From assembly GCF_000150275.1 (NCBI RefSeq), contig NW_002060947.1:3588980-3652979 (forward strand): a stretch of DNA of 64,000 nt, written 5' to 3'. Below are positions 13,601 to 27,500 of the stretch, in pieces (positions within the stretch are counted from its first letter, which is position 1; each line of letters begins with the position of its first letter). This DNA is from Trichoplax adhaerens (taxonomy: Eukaryota; Placozoa; Uniplacotomia; Trichoplacea; Trichoplacidae). The position numbers and the translations under genes were made by a program. The notes below the pieces were generated by a model. It searched no databases. It was not told the origin of the DNA and saw only the letters and a program-made list of their open reading frames with translations.

Positions 13601-16600
13601 TAAATACTTTAATACTGCACCATAGCATTGTTTAATGCAGGACGCAGGCAACCGACCTTGAAACTTTAAATTACACTCTTTAAAGACATGACTATTTTTT
13701 AGGTACCGCCATTAGATCTTTTCGGATAGAACGAATGTGGATACGCACGTAGCACTTTAAGTTAAATTATAACTACAGTACATTAGAGTAATTAAGTTGC
13801 GTAACAGAAATGCAAATACTGTACAATAATGCTATGTAATTGGATATTTTTAAAATGTTGAAAACTGTGTTTATAATAAATGGTTATTATATGTAGAATA
13901 GAATAGAGCAATGAAAGAAACTTCACTTCCGACGATCCATAATGTAGTGATATACTCGTAGTTCTTCGAAAAATCTATGATATGTGGATTTCTCATAAAG
14001 CAAAGTAATCCTTTTAACTCTCTTCCAGGATTCGGTAATATGTCTCAGGCTCAAACAGGATCCACAATCAAATATAATGTAATTTTAAGTTGCGCTTTTA
14101 TCTTATTCTCATAATTTTCTTTGACGAAAATTAAAAATTACATTTTATTCTATGTCAAATTATTGCCTCGATAATTTTGTTATAATTAATTATTACACGT
14201 TGTATGTGGCGCTATTACGATCAGCCTCCATCTGCTACGGATACAGTTACACGAAATGGACGTACTGAAAATGTATCTGCAAGAATCCAATGTATTTCTG
14301 CTATGAATGAATACATCAAAAAAAGCCCAGAGGTAAGTTTGTCTGAAGGCATTTCTCATCATTACATAGAAGGCTTCTGATAAGAGTAGTCATCTGTAAG
14401 TGTAGTACAGGATTACGGTATCCTGAATTGACAACCCTTAACGTCTGGCTGTCCATCTCTTTCAATACTATCATAATGTCCTTCTCTCAGGAATTGAGAT
14501 ACGAAGATTACATGCAAAATCGTAAGGGTCCATCATCAGGATCCTTTACTGGTGGAGGCATCAAAAATTTTGGAAATACAAGCACTAGCACTAGCGGTTT
14601 CGGAGGTAGTTCAGGCTTTGGTCAAGGTAAAGTCTTCATATTAATATTTTGAGTTAATGTTATCAAATATCTCAAAGTAAATTTATATAATTTACATCCT
14701 TGTAGGCACTACTAGTGTTTTTGGCCAGACACCAACTAGTTCGGTCAACACTGGATCCCTTTTCGGGCAATCACAACAAACTGGATTCGGTCAAAATGCC
14801 AAAAATAATTTTTTTAACAACACATCAACGTCTACGTCTAACGCTTTCGGCGGTGTTAGTCAATCACAAGGTTTCGGACAGGTAATATGAGAATAAAATA
14901 TATTATTAATACTAATAATTTAATATTTGAAACCTTTAAATTTTTTTAAAACATGAAGAATTCATCACTCTCTTTTGGTCAGTCAAATCAGCAAAAGCCC
15001 CTATTTGGAAATTTATCGTCTAGCAATCCTGCCAGTTTCGGAGCCAATACTTCTACCTTCGGTCAAAGTCAATCTTTTGGTCAAAGCTTCGGTCAACCGA
15101 ATACAAGCACTAACTTATTTGGAAATAATAATAAACCTAGTAAGTTGAGATGTCTTTAGCATATGAACATTAATTTGAAGATTATAACCTAATTATTTCA
15201 TGTCAAGCTTTTGGGCAAACCAGTACTGCTCCTACCAGCTTCTCTTCTGGCTTTGGATTTCCTTCTAATAATACTACTAATACTACCAGTTCTGCGCCTT
15301 CGACTGGGCTTTTTGGAACAAACACGTTTGGAACATCTAGCACCAGTTAGTTAATGAAGAATGTAATATATTTTATTAAATATTACGATTAATGGCTTAC
15401 TATTGCTCAATGTTTTCTTTTTAGACACAGGATTCAATGCTAGTAATTCGCTTTTCGGAAATAAGGGTGGATTCGGGACAGGTTTTGGAAACACCAGCAA
15501 TTCTGCTTTTTCAAGCACGGCCAATAAAGGCTCTCTGCCTAATTCAAGTCAATCGTTTAACCTTAAACCTGGATCAAATACTTCCTTTGGAACAGGAGGT
15601 ACTAATTTTAACCTTGGCTTTGGTAGTGCGCAGCCACAACTTCAACTCATCGCTGGTAACTCGATGATTGGTCTTAACAAGTATGTTCAACGTTATAATA
15701 AGTGTATTAACCATTGGCATTATTATGATACGCAATGCATCTCACCCTATCAATATCTGAATGACTAACTATTATATAGTCCTCATTCTGCTGGAATCAA
15801 CAATAACGCAATGATGTTGCAAGGTCAAATCAAGGCAATGATAAATTCGCCCTACGGTGATACACCGTTATTTCGCAATGCCGTTAGGGTAAATTAATTA
15901 TTAGCTTACTATAAAGTTAACGTTTGCAGGTGCAGTTACTGAATTAAGTAATAATTAATTTTTTATTGTTAGGATTCCCGCCATGACTATACCAACAGCA
16001 TTGTTTCTACAGAATCTGTTCTTAATAATTCTAGTTATGCATACAGCAAATACAGGGTATAATTTTATTAATCACTCTGTCTTAGATAGACTTAATATAT
16101 CCTCAATTATATAATATTCGTTTATTTCCTCTGAATAATAATGTAATTTATTTTATTATTTCCTTAAAAGGTATCTTCACGATTAGGAGGGAAGATCAGA
16201 CTTAGCCGACCAAAAAAATTTGATCAGGTACATCTGTCACTACTTTGAATGCAGCTCTTAGACATGGACTATATATATATAATACTAATTAATTTCGTAA
16301 ACACACTATGAAATGAAATCTGCTATGGTTGCTACCTGATCAAAGCTATCTGACGATCTCAACGATGAATTACCGTCTGAGGTTACTTTAAAAGCTAAGA
16401 AAAATTGGAAAAAATTAACTCTTGTTGACACTCCCGATAAGAAGGTAAGGTCATTCATTCATTTGAGAAAAAACTAGTTCCCTATTGTATACTTTTTAAT
16501 ACGTTATCCACCCTAGGATAACAAGAACAATTCAGAAACTAAAAGTACCACTGCAGTAAATTACTTGGAGTGGGAAAAGGGTTATAGTTATGCACGATTT

Positions 16601-19600
16601 GGATCAGATTCGCATGATAACCGTTCAGAAACTTCCATTCCGTCTCAACCTCCAGAAAGTAGCCCGAAAATTTTAGTCAACAACTGCAACACTGGTGACG
16701 ACGTTAATGACGTATTTCCTTCTGAGGCAGATAACACTAGGTAAATGTTAGAAACAACCAACCTTCTACGTTTTTTAATATTCTATGCACGATAATAAAT
16801 GGATTGTACTACCTAAATGGCTTGATATATTCTTAGTGCATCTTTAGTATTACCACAATCAAAGTTGGATGAAAACAGTATCATTACTAAACCAATGCCT
16901 GTTAGACCAAAGGACCCGTAAGTATTGAAATTATATGATTATTAATTTGTCTAGTTTTTGATGCGTGTATAAGCTTAAAGGTTTTTTTCATTACATTTTT
17001 TTTAATTTGTTCGATTGTAATTCTTAATAGTCAAGTTTTCGCGTCTACTCCGGCTGTTGAACAATTCCTAAATAAGGGACCTGATCAGGATCTATCCAAT
17101 TTTACTCCTGAAGGGAATGATGCTACTCCTAAAACGTAACTATATTTTATTAGTTGTTACCCTGCCACGATTAACCACCTTGTAGATGTATGTAAGATGT
17201 GTTCATCTATTGCAATTTAACACTAATTGACTAATTTTAATCTATAAGCAATGGTTCTAGGCATATTTCGGAAGCTACCTTGGTTCATTTATCTAAAGAA
17301 GGATATTACACAGTACCTCATATAGATGAGATTAATGAAATTGCAAGGACTAAGGAACGAGTTATATTGCCTACCTTCACCGTAGGACGCGAAGGTTTTG
17401 GAAGTGTATACTACGATACTCCAACAGATGTTACTGGTTTGGATCTGGATGATATCGGTATTTCTAGAATCGATTTAGGTTATGTACAATAGAAGTATTG
17501 ATGGAGAAACTTATTATCTAATAAACTATCGTTACCCCGTAGTTGAATTCCGCTTTCAAGAAGTTTCTATCTATCCGGATGAAAGTTTAAAACCTCCAAA
17601 CGGCACTCGCCTTAATAAGCCAGCAATTGTAACACTGCTAGCGGTTTGGCCAGGAGATAAGAAAAATCGTGATCCTATAATAGATCCGAAAAGGCTACAA
17701 TTAATGGGATACGCTAAGAGGTTACGTAGGATAACATCAAGAATGGGAGCAACATTTATCGATTACAAGCCTGATAATGGAGCTTGGCAGTTCCGGGTAT
17801 GAAATTCACTGGCAATAACAAATAATTATTGAGAATTAGACCTAATTCTCTTTTAACTAATTATGTCTACTTTGTAATAGGTTGAACATTTTTCGAAGTA
17901 TGGTCTCAAAACGGACGAAGATGAAGATTCTTCTCCTTCACAAAACTCAAATACGCAGAAGACACAGCATCTAAAAACAGTACTTTCATATTACAATCTA
18001 ATTATAAAATACTTAAATACCGTTATTTTTAAAACATGATTTCTATAATGTAGTTTTACATGTACCTTGAACGTTGTTACTGTAGAACAACTCATACTGG
18101 TTTTGATATGATGTTTTAAATAATTGGCTGATTTGGATGAACTTGCTTGATAAAAGCAGTTATCGTACTACTACATAACAAACTAGATGTAATACCCGTG
18201 ATTGTAATGACTATTGTGCATAGCTAATAAATAAATTAATCTTCTTCCGTTTTAGCAAAAACTCTTGGAAGCGGAGCATCGGAAGTTATGGTCCACAGCT
18301 GACACCGATGAAGACAGCCCTATGGAAATTAACGATGATGAAGCTATGTCAGATAGTGAAGAATTGAATTCTAATAATGATCTCGATAGCATTGACAGCC
18401 AAAGTACACGAAATCAGGTAAATGAGAGTAAATGAGATTTTAAGTACATTTTTCATTTAATTAATGATGCATCCATAACTCTCAAGTGCAGTGTCTTTTT
18501 CTCACGATTAACGCTTTTCTTTCTGTTCCTTTTAAATAATATATAATCAATAGGACGAAGACGCTGTTTACTCAAATTTAACGCTAGATACCAGACGTAT
18601 ACAAGTAATGAAAGCTTCTTTTTTCCGCGAAAACGTAGAGGAGAATAAAGATGATTATAAAGGACAACCGGTTTCTGGCAAGCGTATCAAATCTTCAGCT
18701 ACCGATAACGTTGACTTACTTCGTATTAAGCGCTTTCATAAAGGTGATTTCCTTCGCATTTTACCTAGACATTTATAAACATACGTAGCTTTTGCAGGTA
18801 TTGATATTTGCGAAGCATTTTGCAAAATTAGTAACAGTATTGTACTTTTTGTTAGCAGTCTCTTCAAAATCCACTACTATGCCAATTAGTGGATCAAATG
18901 AATTAGTGCTGACGCCTAGAAAATCTATGATTAGAGTTGGTAACAATGCAACCAATCTTCTTGGTGTATCGTCTGTAGAAAAATCTGCAACCTTAGGTAT
19001 CGACGATTACAATGTATATAGAAATTATCATCAACACTGTTTCTACAAAGTAATTCTTTGATTCTCATTGATGCTGTTTTTGTACCCTCTATTACTAAAG
19101 ATGAAGGCAATAACCGAACCAATATTGCCTCAACAGTGCTTTCTCGGTCAAGAATTGAAGCTGCTCAAGAATTTGATCAAGATAACGCCGAGAAACGATT
19201 ATTATTGCTTCCAGTTAATCAACCAAAGTTAATTTCACATAATGAATCAGTTGCTCACGGAAAGGGCCATTGCGTTATTGATGCTGCTTTATTCCACGGA
19301 CGTTCTTTTCGTGTTGGATGGGGTCCGAATTGGATGTTTGCATCCATTAATTACTGTTCACAATCTGGCAAAGACAGCAGTGAAGTCCGTGAGAGCCAGC
19401 GTATGTCGGTCGGAGCAAAAGTCCCAAACTTTAGTGAAAATTCTTCGTTTTCCGTAAATATTAAGAAATTTGAAGACGAAAAACCAAAAGTATGACCAAA
19501 GTTTCCATGGAGTATAGTTTTGGAAAATATCTATGTTTTTAACTATGTACATAGTTACATACTATATATCCTAACATTTTGTGATTTCGTATCGATTTGT

Positions 19601-22389
19601 TAATAGGTTGCCGTTGATCGCTTAGATATTGAATTTAATCATAGTATTTGCAATTTGGAACATGGCTGTCTTCCGTTGTTTTCGCCATCCCGAGGTAAAG
19701 ATGTGGCGCATGAATATGCCCGTCAATCTGCCACGGTTGTTGCACAAGGTATCTGATCAAAAGAGGATTAGCTCCTTTTTGTTATATATGAATATGTGAA
19801 CGCAGATTCCTTATCTTATCTATAGGTGCAGAAGATAAGCAGTTACAACACGCGTCTCAAGTATGGGACTTAGTAGTTGCCTTATGGGGATTCCCCTCGA
19901 AAGCCACCCCTGATGGGAATGAATCCAGCAGTGATGAAAGTGATACTGAGATGGGTAAGAAAGTATTTTTGCCCGCTGTTTTGCATAAGTTTTAATATTT
20001 ATTCGATTTTACTTAACAGAAGCAAAGAATTTGAATTCGTACGAAGAACAAAATGAAAGAAGACATGCTCTTTCCAATTGGTTTAGGCGTTCAGTTATTA
20101 ATTCAAATAGTACCAAAGCTACTGCTAATGTATGATATGCCTTCATTATTAAATTGAAAATTAGTGTTAGTGCTAATTATTATTTCACTATTTCATTATA
20201 TTTAGTCACCTAATACCAGTATGATCTTCGATCACTTAACTACAAAATCCATCAATGAAGCATGTAATATCTGTCATGAAATTGGAGATTATCGTCTTGC
20301 TTTACTGATTTCGCAATTGTCTGGTTCAAGAAACGTTACTGCACTTGTGTCTCGACAGTTAGACGACTGGTATAAAAATAAGGTAAATACTGTTCTACTC
20401 TTGGAATTAGTTTAGATTTAAGAGATTTACAAATTGCTGCATAGTTGATTTATTTATTGTCTTTCCTGCAGGCCGATCAATTTATCGACCATAATAGATT
20501 AAAGATCTACGCCTTACTTGCTGGTAAAAAGCTATGGGAGACGTCGAATAAAATAAGAATATGTCCGTGTGAGGATCTAAATTGGAAGAAGGCTATGGCT
20601 CTACATATGTGGTATAATTATTTTCATTCGATTCAAATTATAAGGTTGTGCTTGTTTTCTGAGCCGATTTCTTTTTATTACGTAGGTACATACTTCCAAC
20701 CACCAAATCTATTAGAGACGTTATCTCAAATTATAAAGCCGCTTATCAAGTAAGTTGTTTGCATTTTTTAAAATAAGCGTCAAAAATCTTATGATATCCA
20801 TATCGGCTTCTAGGGAGGGAATGGCTATGAAAAATACGCGAATCCTCCATTACCATTTTACATGCAAGAAAAGTTAAAGACAGATGACAATCACAAATCC
20901 ATTGAGGACCTGTGCTATCATCTATTATGTTTGTATTGTGACAGGTCTCATAAACTTCAGCAAATGCTTGCCAGCAATACATTTACTCCTTTCCAGTTAG
21001 ATTGCAGCCTTAGGTAAGTTTTTATGCTGTTGATAAATTTTAATTGGGTTTACTCTTAGATCAATCTAACATCTATTCCAGTTGGCACTTATATCAGTGT
21101 TTGGTATCGTTGGAATATCATCATCTATCAGCTAAATTTGTGGCCAATCTGCATACGAATTATGCAGCGCAGCTAGAATCGTGTGGAAACTGGCATTGGG
21201 CAGTATTTGTAATGTTATTTCTAAAAGATGATCAAAGGTCTGTATCTAATACTTTCTTAAACTTTTCAACGACCTGAAACGTAAAATAATAATTTTAACG
21301 CCCTGGCAGACGAGAAAGAGCTGTCCGCGACCTACTGAACAGGCATTGTAAATTAACCACCGTCGATGTTGCAAAAGAGAAATTTATCGAAGACAAGTTG
21401 TTAATACCGCCAGCTTGGATCCATGAAGCGAAAGCACTTCGTGCTAAGTATAATGGACTTCTAAAGGAAGAGGCTTTTCATTTGCTAAAGGCGAAGCAGT
21501 GGCAAGCAGCCCATAATGTCATTATAAATGACTTAGCTGCAGATTGTATTCTGGAAGGTAATGTACAAGTTTGTTAGCTGATCTGCTGTTATAGACTCAG
21601 CTGTACAAAGGATGATTAAATTTAGGTGACACAAAGTATCTACGTAAAATCTTGGAAGAAATCCAAGCAGAGGGTGCTGACGGTTATATTGAAAACTGGA
21701 TTAATGGAGGACAAGTAATTGCAAATTTTTATCACACCTAGTCTTTAATAGGTTATCAGCCGCGATAGTCTGTAACCTTGAACTTTAATCTTCGTTAGTT
21801 ATATTTAGATTATATTTTACTAAAAGAAACTGTTAATACACTCAATCTTCAGGTTAGTACAGTAGTAAGCAGGTGAAGTTGGACTTTTGAAATTAGTATT
21901 CGTATACAACTACCTAACTGTAAACTTAGAGCATAAGTTCGATCTATATTTATATGCAGAAAAATGTACAGCAGCTGTTACGAGATTGTTCGGAGATACA
22001 ATTGAAATTAAATTCGCTTAAACCCGAAAATAACAAACGAAAGTAAGTACTATATTTCCTCATTCAAATTGACTTGGCATTCTATTAAGCCTAATTTTAC
22101 GCTATATTTCTATACTCTATTTTTGAAGAGCATGCAAATTTTTTATGTCCAGTCACGTTCTAAATATTATCAATAAATACTCCATACGCCAGGTGAGGCA
22201 TCTTTAGCTCGTAGCAATCATTTTATTGTTTAATTTATCTAACCTATTTCTTTAAATTCATTAAAGCTACGTATTAATGAATTAAAGGCAGAAGTTACAG
22301 CACCTCCATTAGTCAAGGAAGGTAATTTCTGTTGCGACTCTGACATAGCTTATTTCAGAAATATCATGAAATCTGTTGTAAGCAACTAG
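10694..22389 (+). CDS. NUP98: NUP98-NUP96 nuclear pore precursor
   Basis: The precursor is cut into Nup98, a mobile FG nucleoporin, and Nup96, a scaffold of the Y complex. Early exons are 10694-10760, 11537-11572, 12841-13143, 14029-14078, 14225-14332, 14491-14626, 14706-14881, about 14959-15139, 15208-15345, 15425-15680, 15780-15888, 15973-16056, 16171-16226, 16346-16444, 16517-16740, 16837-16917, 17031-17135, 17249-17457 and 17543-17796. The N-terminus has FG/GLFG repeats. A GLEBS-like segment (TIKYN, then RIQCISAMNEYI and YEDYMQNRKGP) spans 14029-14530. The autoproteolytic domain (KEGYYTVPHI to VEHFSKYGL) ends at 17881-17907 with the HFS cleavage site intact. Nup96 follows, with GRSFRVGWGPNW at 19300, the leucine-rich helical blocks, and PAWIHEAKALRAKY near 21410. 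The last exons are about 21959-22041, 22131-22194 and 22267-22389. The 85-bp intron at 17458-17542 restores LDLDDIVEFRFQEV. Mid-gene borders at 18743-19060 are approximate. Confidence 0.93.
17881..17907 (+). other. NUP98-NUP96 autocleavage site (HFSKYGL)
   Basis: The exon begins VEHFSKYGL. In the family, self-cleavage occurs between Phe and Ser of HFS, using the Ser as nucleophile and the preceding His. All these residues are present, so the precursor should be processed into separate Nup98 and Nup96. Confidence 0.85.
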
Positions 22390-23513
22390 AGAATTTAAAA
22401 ATTCTTAGCTGACGCCATTTATACAAATAAAACTTCTTTCTTGAGTGAATGGCGCAAGCTATGTGGACAATATTGTAAATCAAATATAAAAAATAAATTG
22501 TGCAATCTAGTCATCACCTATAGTAAGATTGTCTTTTCTACGATGTACAGATCTTGCAGTGCAATCAATTTCAAATTTATTTATAGACCAGTCCTGTAAA
22601 ATATTTTCGTTTTATCACTATGAAATTCATCTTCCAGGATTCTTTAAAAGAGTTTAAAAATAATATCGACATAAGTATTTAGGATTTTCAGCAATTTTTT
22701 GATCAAATTGTCTACATTGGCTGTATTATTATAAATCTCGTGATTAACATTCTTAAGAACAATTTGCTTTGCTTAATTTCATTTTATGATAATTAACTAC
22801 TACATTAATCATGTCGAAATCATTTATGCATAGGTATACATGATTTTATATATTAATAATAAATTCTCTTGATACAATGATGTTCATTCGGTTTGTTCGA
22901 TTACATTCTGTACCTCAGTTCACACTAGCTCAGATGGTAATGTTGGCTAATAACCTAGTGTAAAACATTGATACCAAAACTAACTCAAAAAGCATCAAAC
23001 GTTACATACAAACGCAGAAATCTCTCAGTCAAAGATGCTCCATATTATACATTGTAAATGGTGTCCGGAAAATCCCCTATTGAGGGATTTTCCGGTATCA
23101 GGCAGATGCCCAAACTCTATAGTACGTGTACGTATAACTAGCCTGTACAGTAAACACAGGAGTAAAAGTTTCCTTACTTTGTGTCTACGTCCTGTATAGT
23201 AGTATTATGTAAAACTTTCTAGAAACTTACACCCTGTGCTGAAGGTTAGCTGAAGGTCCTAACTGCTGTAAATACAGTAAAAATCATCACTTTACATGGT
23301 TTTTAAGGCACCGTAATGTACAGTACAGTACTGTAGACTCCTTATGATTGACCCGCAATAGCACAGTACTGTACAGTGTACTGTGCGGTACAGTCTGTAC
23401 CGGCACCATTGCAATAATTAATTAATATTCCCTTAATACTAATTAATACAAGCTAACCATTTAAAAATAGTCTATTCATTCAAGTAGTAATTTAGAGCTT
23501 GTTACGATGATAT
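22390..23513. other. Intergenic region between NUP98-96 and tRNA-Leu
   Basis: No exon is supported. It contains a perfect hairpin at 23065-23095 and GTACW arrays at 23316-23336 and 23361-23400, about 110-200 bp upstream of the tRNA. The first 500 bp is AT-rich and presumably includes the NUP98-96 3' UTR. Confidence 0.5.
23065..23095. repeat. Perfect 12-bp inverted repeat (hairpin)
   Basis: The arms CCGGAAAATCCC and GGGATTTTCCGG are perfectly complementary and flank a 7-base loop. It is G/C-rich at the ends, unlike its surroundings. It could be an RNA hairpin, a palindromic protein site or a mobile-element relic. No coding region surrounds it. Confidence 0.7.
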
Positions 23514-23596
23514 GTCAGGATGGCCGAGCGGTCTAAGGCGCTGCGTTCAGGTCGCAGTCTACTCTGTAGGCGTGGGTTCGAATCCCACTTCTGACA
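23514..23596 (+). tRNA. tRNA-Leu (anticodon CAG)
   Basis: The 83-nt sequence folds as a class II tRNA. The acceptor stem GTCAGGA pairs with TTCTGAC and has discriminator A. The D-arm region is TGGCCGAGCGGTCTAAGGC, which doubles as the A box. The anticodon loop TTCAGGT carries CAG. A long variable arm and the T arm with GGTTCGAATCC (B box) follow. There is no intron. CCA is not encoded, as expected in eukaryotes. The gene stands alone and reads CUG leucine codons. Confidence 0.97.
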
Positions 23597-23601
23597 TTCA
23601 T

Positions 23602-23611
23602 TATTTTTTTT
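23602..23611 (+). terminator. RNA polymerase III terminator
   Basis: An uninterrupted T run begins a few bases after the tRNA 3' end, the usual Pol III stop signal. Confidence 0.75.
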
Positions 23612-24551
23612 ACGGGTATCGTACCGTACAGTACTACTTAGCCCTGCTGCACTGTAACCTCAAGCTTAATTAACCCTAACTTGACCACCAATACTCAATA
23701 TTACTTTCGATACTTACAGTTGCAGATATCTACGCCATAGAGGTTAGAAAAAAATCTAGAGCGCTAACTTACCCTACTCATTATATATACAGTATATATA
23801 ATTTTCAAATTGGACAAAAAATTATAATAACTAATCAGTAACTCTAAAAAAATTATCTCAATTTCAGTGGATAGTGGTGACCCTGTAGCCACTTAAATAA
23901 TAATTGTAACTAATCGTAAACGCTATTTTATGGATTTTTTTACAGTATACGTACCTTAAGAATCGTGATATAATATAATTTATTAAAAACTCGAACAGAA
24001 CTCTACTCCGATATTTACTGTATATCATGGAAAACTCTCACGTGTATCAGTATTTAGTGTCCAGATAGATACTATATTTTATACTTACAATCTATAAATC
24101 ACAAGCCGTTGTATCAAAATGTGCAGTACACGCATCACATGAGATAGAATTTATAAATTTATCAGCATTTATTAAACTTATTAATGCCATTTTATTTCCG
24201 TTATACAGACGTAGTACCTATCATTATTGAACAAAACACTGGTAAGCTAAGTGGGTCAAGCAAGCTAATCCAAAAATGGGTGTAATTCAAACTTAACTAA
24301 TGCATCATAAATTAACTATTTAGCCCTTGTTCCTTCCTTTCCTGACAACAAATAGATATCTTACTAAACAATCGTTTACGAAATAGTGTTTGACATACAC
24401 CTTTGCAACTGTATAACATCAATACCTTGAGCAATGATCAAAATTTTACGTATCAACAAAGTACTAAGATAGGTATAACGTAATAATTCGTTTTATGAAT
24501 ATCTTTTATGAGTATTTCGGTGAGATAGCTCTGCAACTACGTCAATCCCTT
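23612..24551. other. Intergenic region, tRNA-Leu to ST13
   Basis: AT-rich with no supported exon. A short GTAC cluster lies at about 23622-23640. The part nearest 24551 should hold the 3' UTR of the minus-strand ST13 gene. Confidence 0.5.
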
Positions 24552-27500
24552 CTAATTTTGCTTTCCATATTTGCTTGCAAGTTTGTTTATAATGTTCATT
24601 ACCTTCGAATTATTTTGATATTTAGAAACATTTTGTGGATTCATGCTCACATCCTGGAACGCGGCCATAATCTCTGGATCCTGATAGTAAAATATACGAG
24701 TATTGATTACTTTATTTGCATGTAATCGAGTATAAGTATGAATACTGTCTGAATATTTTAAGAGCTAAGTTAGAAATAATACGTTTCGAGAAGTATAATG
24801 ATTTACCTGAAATGCAGCGATAATCTCGGGATCATTCAACATGGCATTAATATCAGGCATCTGACCTAATTTTTTTATGAATATTCAGTTCATTAGCTAA
24901 ATTGCAAGGTATATAAATCCCATACAAATCAGTAAGGCTTAAATCAGCTGTAGTAGCGAAGACTTGCACCCGCAAACGATTACAACACAACCAACAGTAG
25001 ATTATTTTGTAAACATATTGATGTTATACTATCGGACTGCAACAGTTATAAAATTCAAGATGTCATACCGGCACCAGCACCTGGCATTCCACCAGCCCCT
25101 GGAAATCCTCCAGCACCTAATAAATTTCGAATAAAACCTTAAATTTATGTAGCTACTTAATGACTACATCGTCAAATACTGCAACAGTAATAAAATCCAA
25201 GGCGTCGTACCGGCACCTGCACCTGGGAATCCACCAGCACCTAATAAATTTTAAAGAAATTCTAAAGTTTATGCAGCCACTTAATGAATAAATCATGAAA
25301 TACTATAACAGTAACAAAATCCAAGCATCGTACTGGCACCTGCACCTGGGAATCCACCAGCCCCTGGAAATCCTCCTGCACCTAATAATTGCGAATAAAG
25401 TCCTAAATTTATGTGGCTACTCGACGGTTAAATAATGAAATATTAAGCCGAGCCTGCACCTGCTGCACCAGGGAATCCACCTACCAAAATTACAGTAAAA
25501 TAATTACTATTGGAATATCCATGATGTAGATTAATATAATTTTCAGCCTTACATACCTGCTCCAGGAAATCCACCTGCACGCGAAAAGTCCGCATTAATC
25601 ATTAAATGAGAATTAATAATAATCAAATTAGAAAATTATAACAATTCTACTTTACATACCAGCTCCGGGAAATCCACCAGCTCCTTAGAATTTAGAATTA
25701 ATCATTAATATAGATATCTAAATAAGAGCCAAATCATCGACACCGGAGGACTAGGTGCCAAGCAAGAATAAGCAATATCTGTATCAAACTTTAATTACCT
25801 GCTCCAGGAAATCCGCCTGGAGTCCCTGATTCTTCTTCCTTTCTTGCTCTTTCTTCCTCTTCTTTCCTAGCCTTTTCTTTAGCCTCTTGAGCCAGTCGTC
25901 TACACGATAACGACACACCAAGCGATAAATTAAAGCATATTAGACTCTCGCATAGTTGCTCAGAGACCGAAATCGTTACATAACACGACATTTAATCACA
26001 TACACTCTTTCCCTTCGTTCTTTTATTTCCTTTTCCGCCTTTCGACGTTCTATTTTACGTTGGTGCTCTTGAATGCGCTGAGCCTAGTCAATGTAAAATA
26101 TTTATTTTATTCTAGTGCAACCAAATTATTTACATGTATGCATTGTTATAGTGAATCTGTTACCACAAGTTATCAATTTACCCTTGGTTGAACATAGTTT
26201 AAGACTTCTTGAGCATCTTCACTGAAATCTATCTTGACAGAAAGTCTTAAATCTGAAGCCGATTTGTCCCATTTACCTAACATTCTGCGATGTTATGAAT
26301 TATATCATATCACTTACTAGCTTTATCGCATAATTCGTGGTTGTGAAGAAACTACAATCATTTATGTTAATAAACTACTATTTGCATAACTTACACGTAT
26401 ACGAAGAGCAGTTTACCTGTAAGCGATACCTCTCCACTTGTATGCCTGGGCTGAGTCAGGATTCAATTGAATTGCTTTGTCACAATCACGAATAGCTGCG
26501 TTTGGCTTTTTCGCTTTTATATATCCTCTAAGATTGAGAGGATAAAGCTATTTGTTACCATGTTATTTCATTACTTTGCCCAGCAACACAATTTGACATA
26601 TAATTCTTACCCTGCACGCTTTGCAAATAAAGGCGCTGATTGTGGATTTAGCATTATAGCTTCTGCATAAAGTTTAATGCCTTCGTCGATATTTCCTAAT
26701 TGTGAGATTTAAGAGTATAAATGATCAATTAACTGAGCATGTTATGTTAAATATCTTAACTCTAGTTAATCTACTAGCACAACATTATAGTACTAAAGAT
26801 TGTGTAAGTCAGGAGATACCGTCAGCTAATGCAATATTTGCATTCTGTCTCTTCTCTGACGCTTCTTCTAGCATTTCCTCTGTGACCTATAATAAAATTA
26901 GCGAAGAGTATATGCCCATATACTTGTTAAGCAAACGCTAAAATTAGCCAAGCATACATCTGCATAACCTAGTATGCCTGCACAGTGCACTATACTGCGT
27001 ATTATAAAGTACTTCAGAATTGTCCGTTAACCTCTTTAGAACCATCTCCCATAGGTTGAGGAGCATCATCGTCACCTTCAATGACACCTTCCGCTTCAAT
27101 ATCTAAGTCACTTTCTTCACTCTCTTCTGCCGGGGCCTCCGGAGGATTCTCTGGCGGACTATTTTCTTGGCTTGACTGCGTTAACAGAATCGACAATGAT
27201 CACGGTTAATCCATAAAACAATGTCTTCCATTAAATTATCATAATAATGGTACAGCAAGTTTTTTAATCATAGAAATTACTCTCGACGCGCGTAATGCTT
27301 CAACTATTACAACTCATATTAGGCAAAAAATTTGGCATCAATCGTTTTAAAGACCATAATTGCACAAACAGTGGCAATTTCGAAACTACTGTTTATGGAA
27401 GGTAGTATTCATTCGCGACTACTTTTCTTTCAAACTTTCTGGGCATAAAATAATGTAATTTGCTGATCCAACCTGGCTTTCCGATTCATCATTTATGCTT

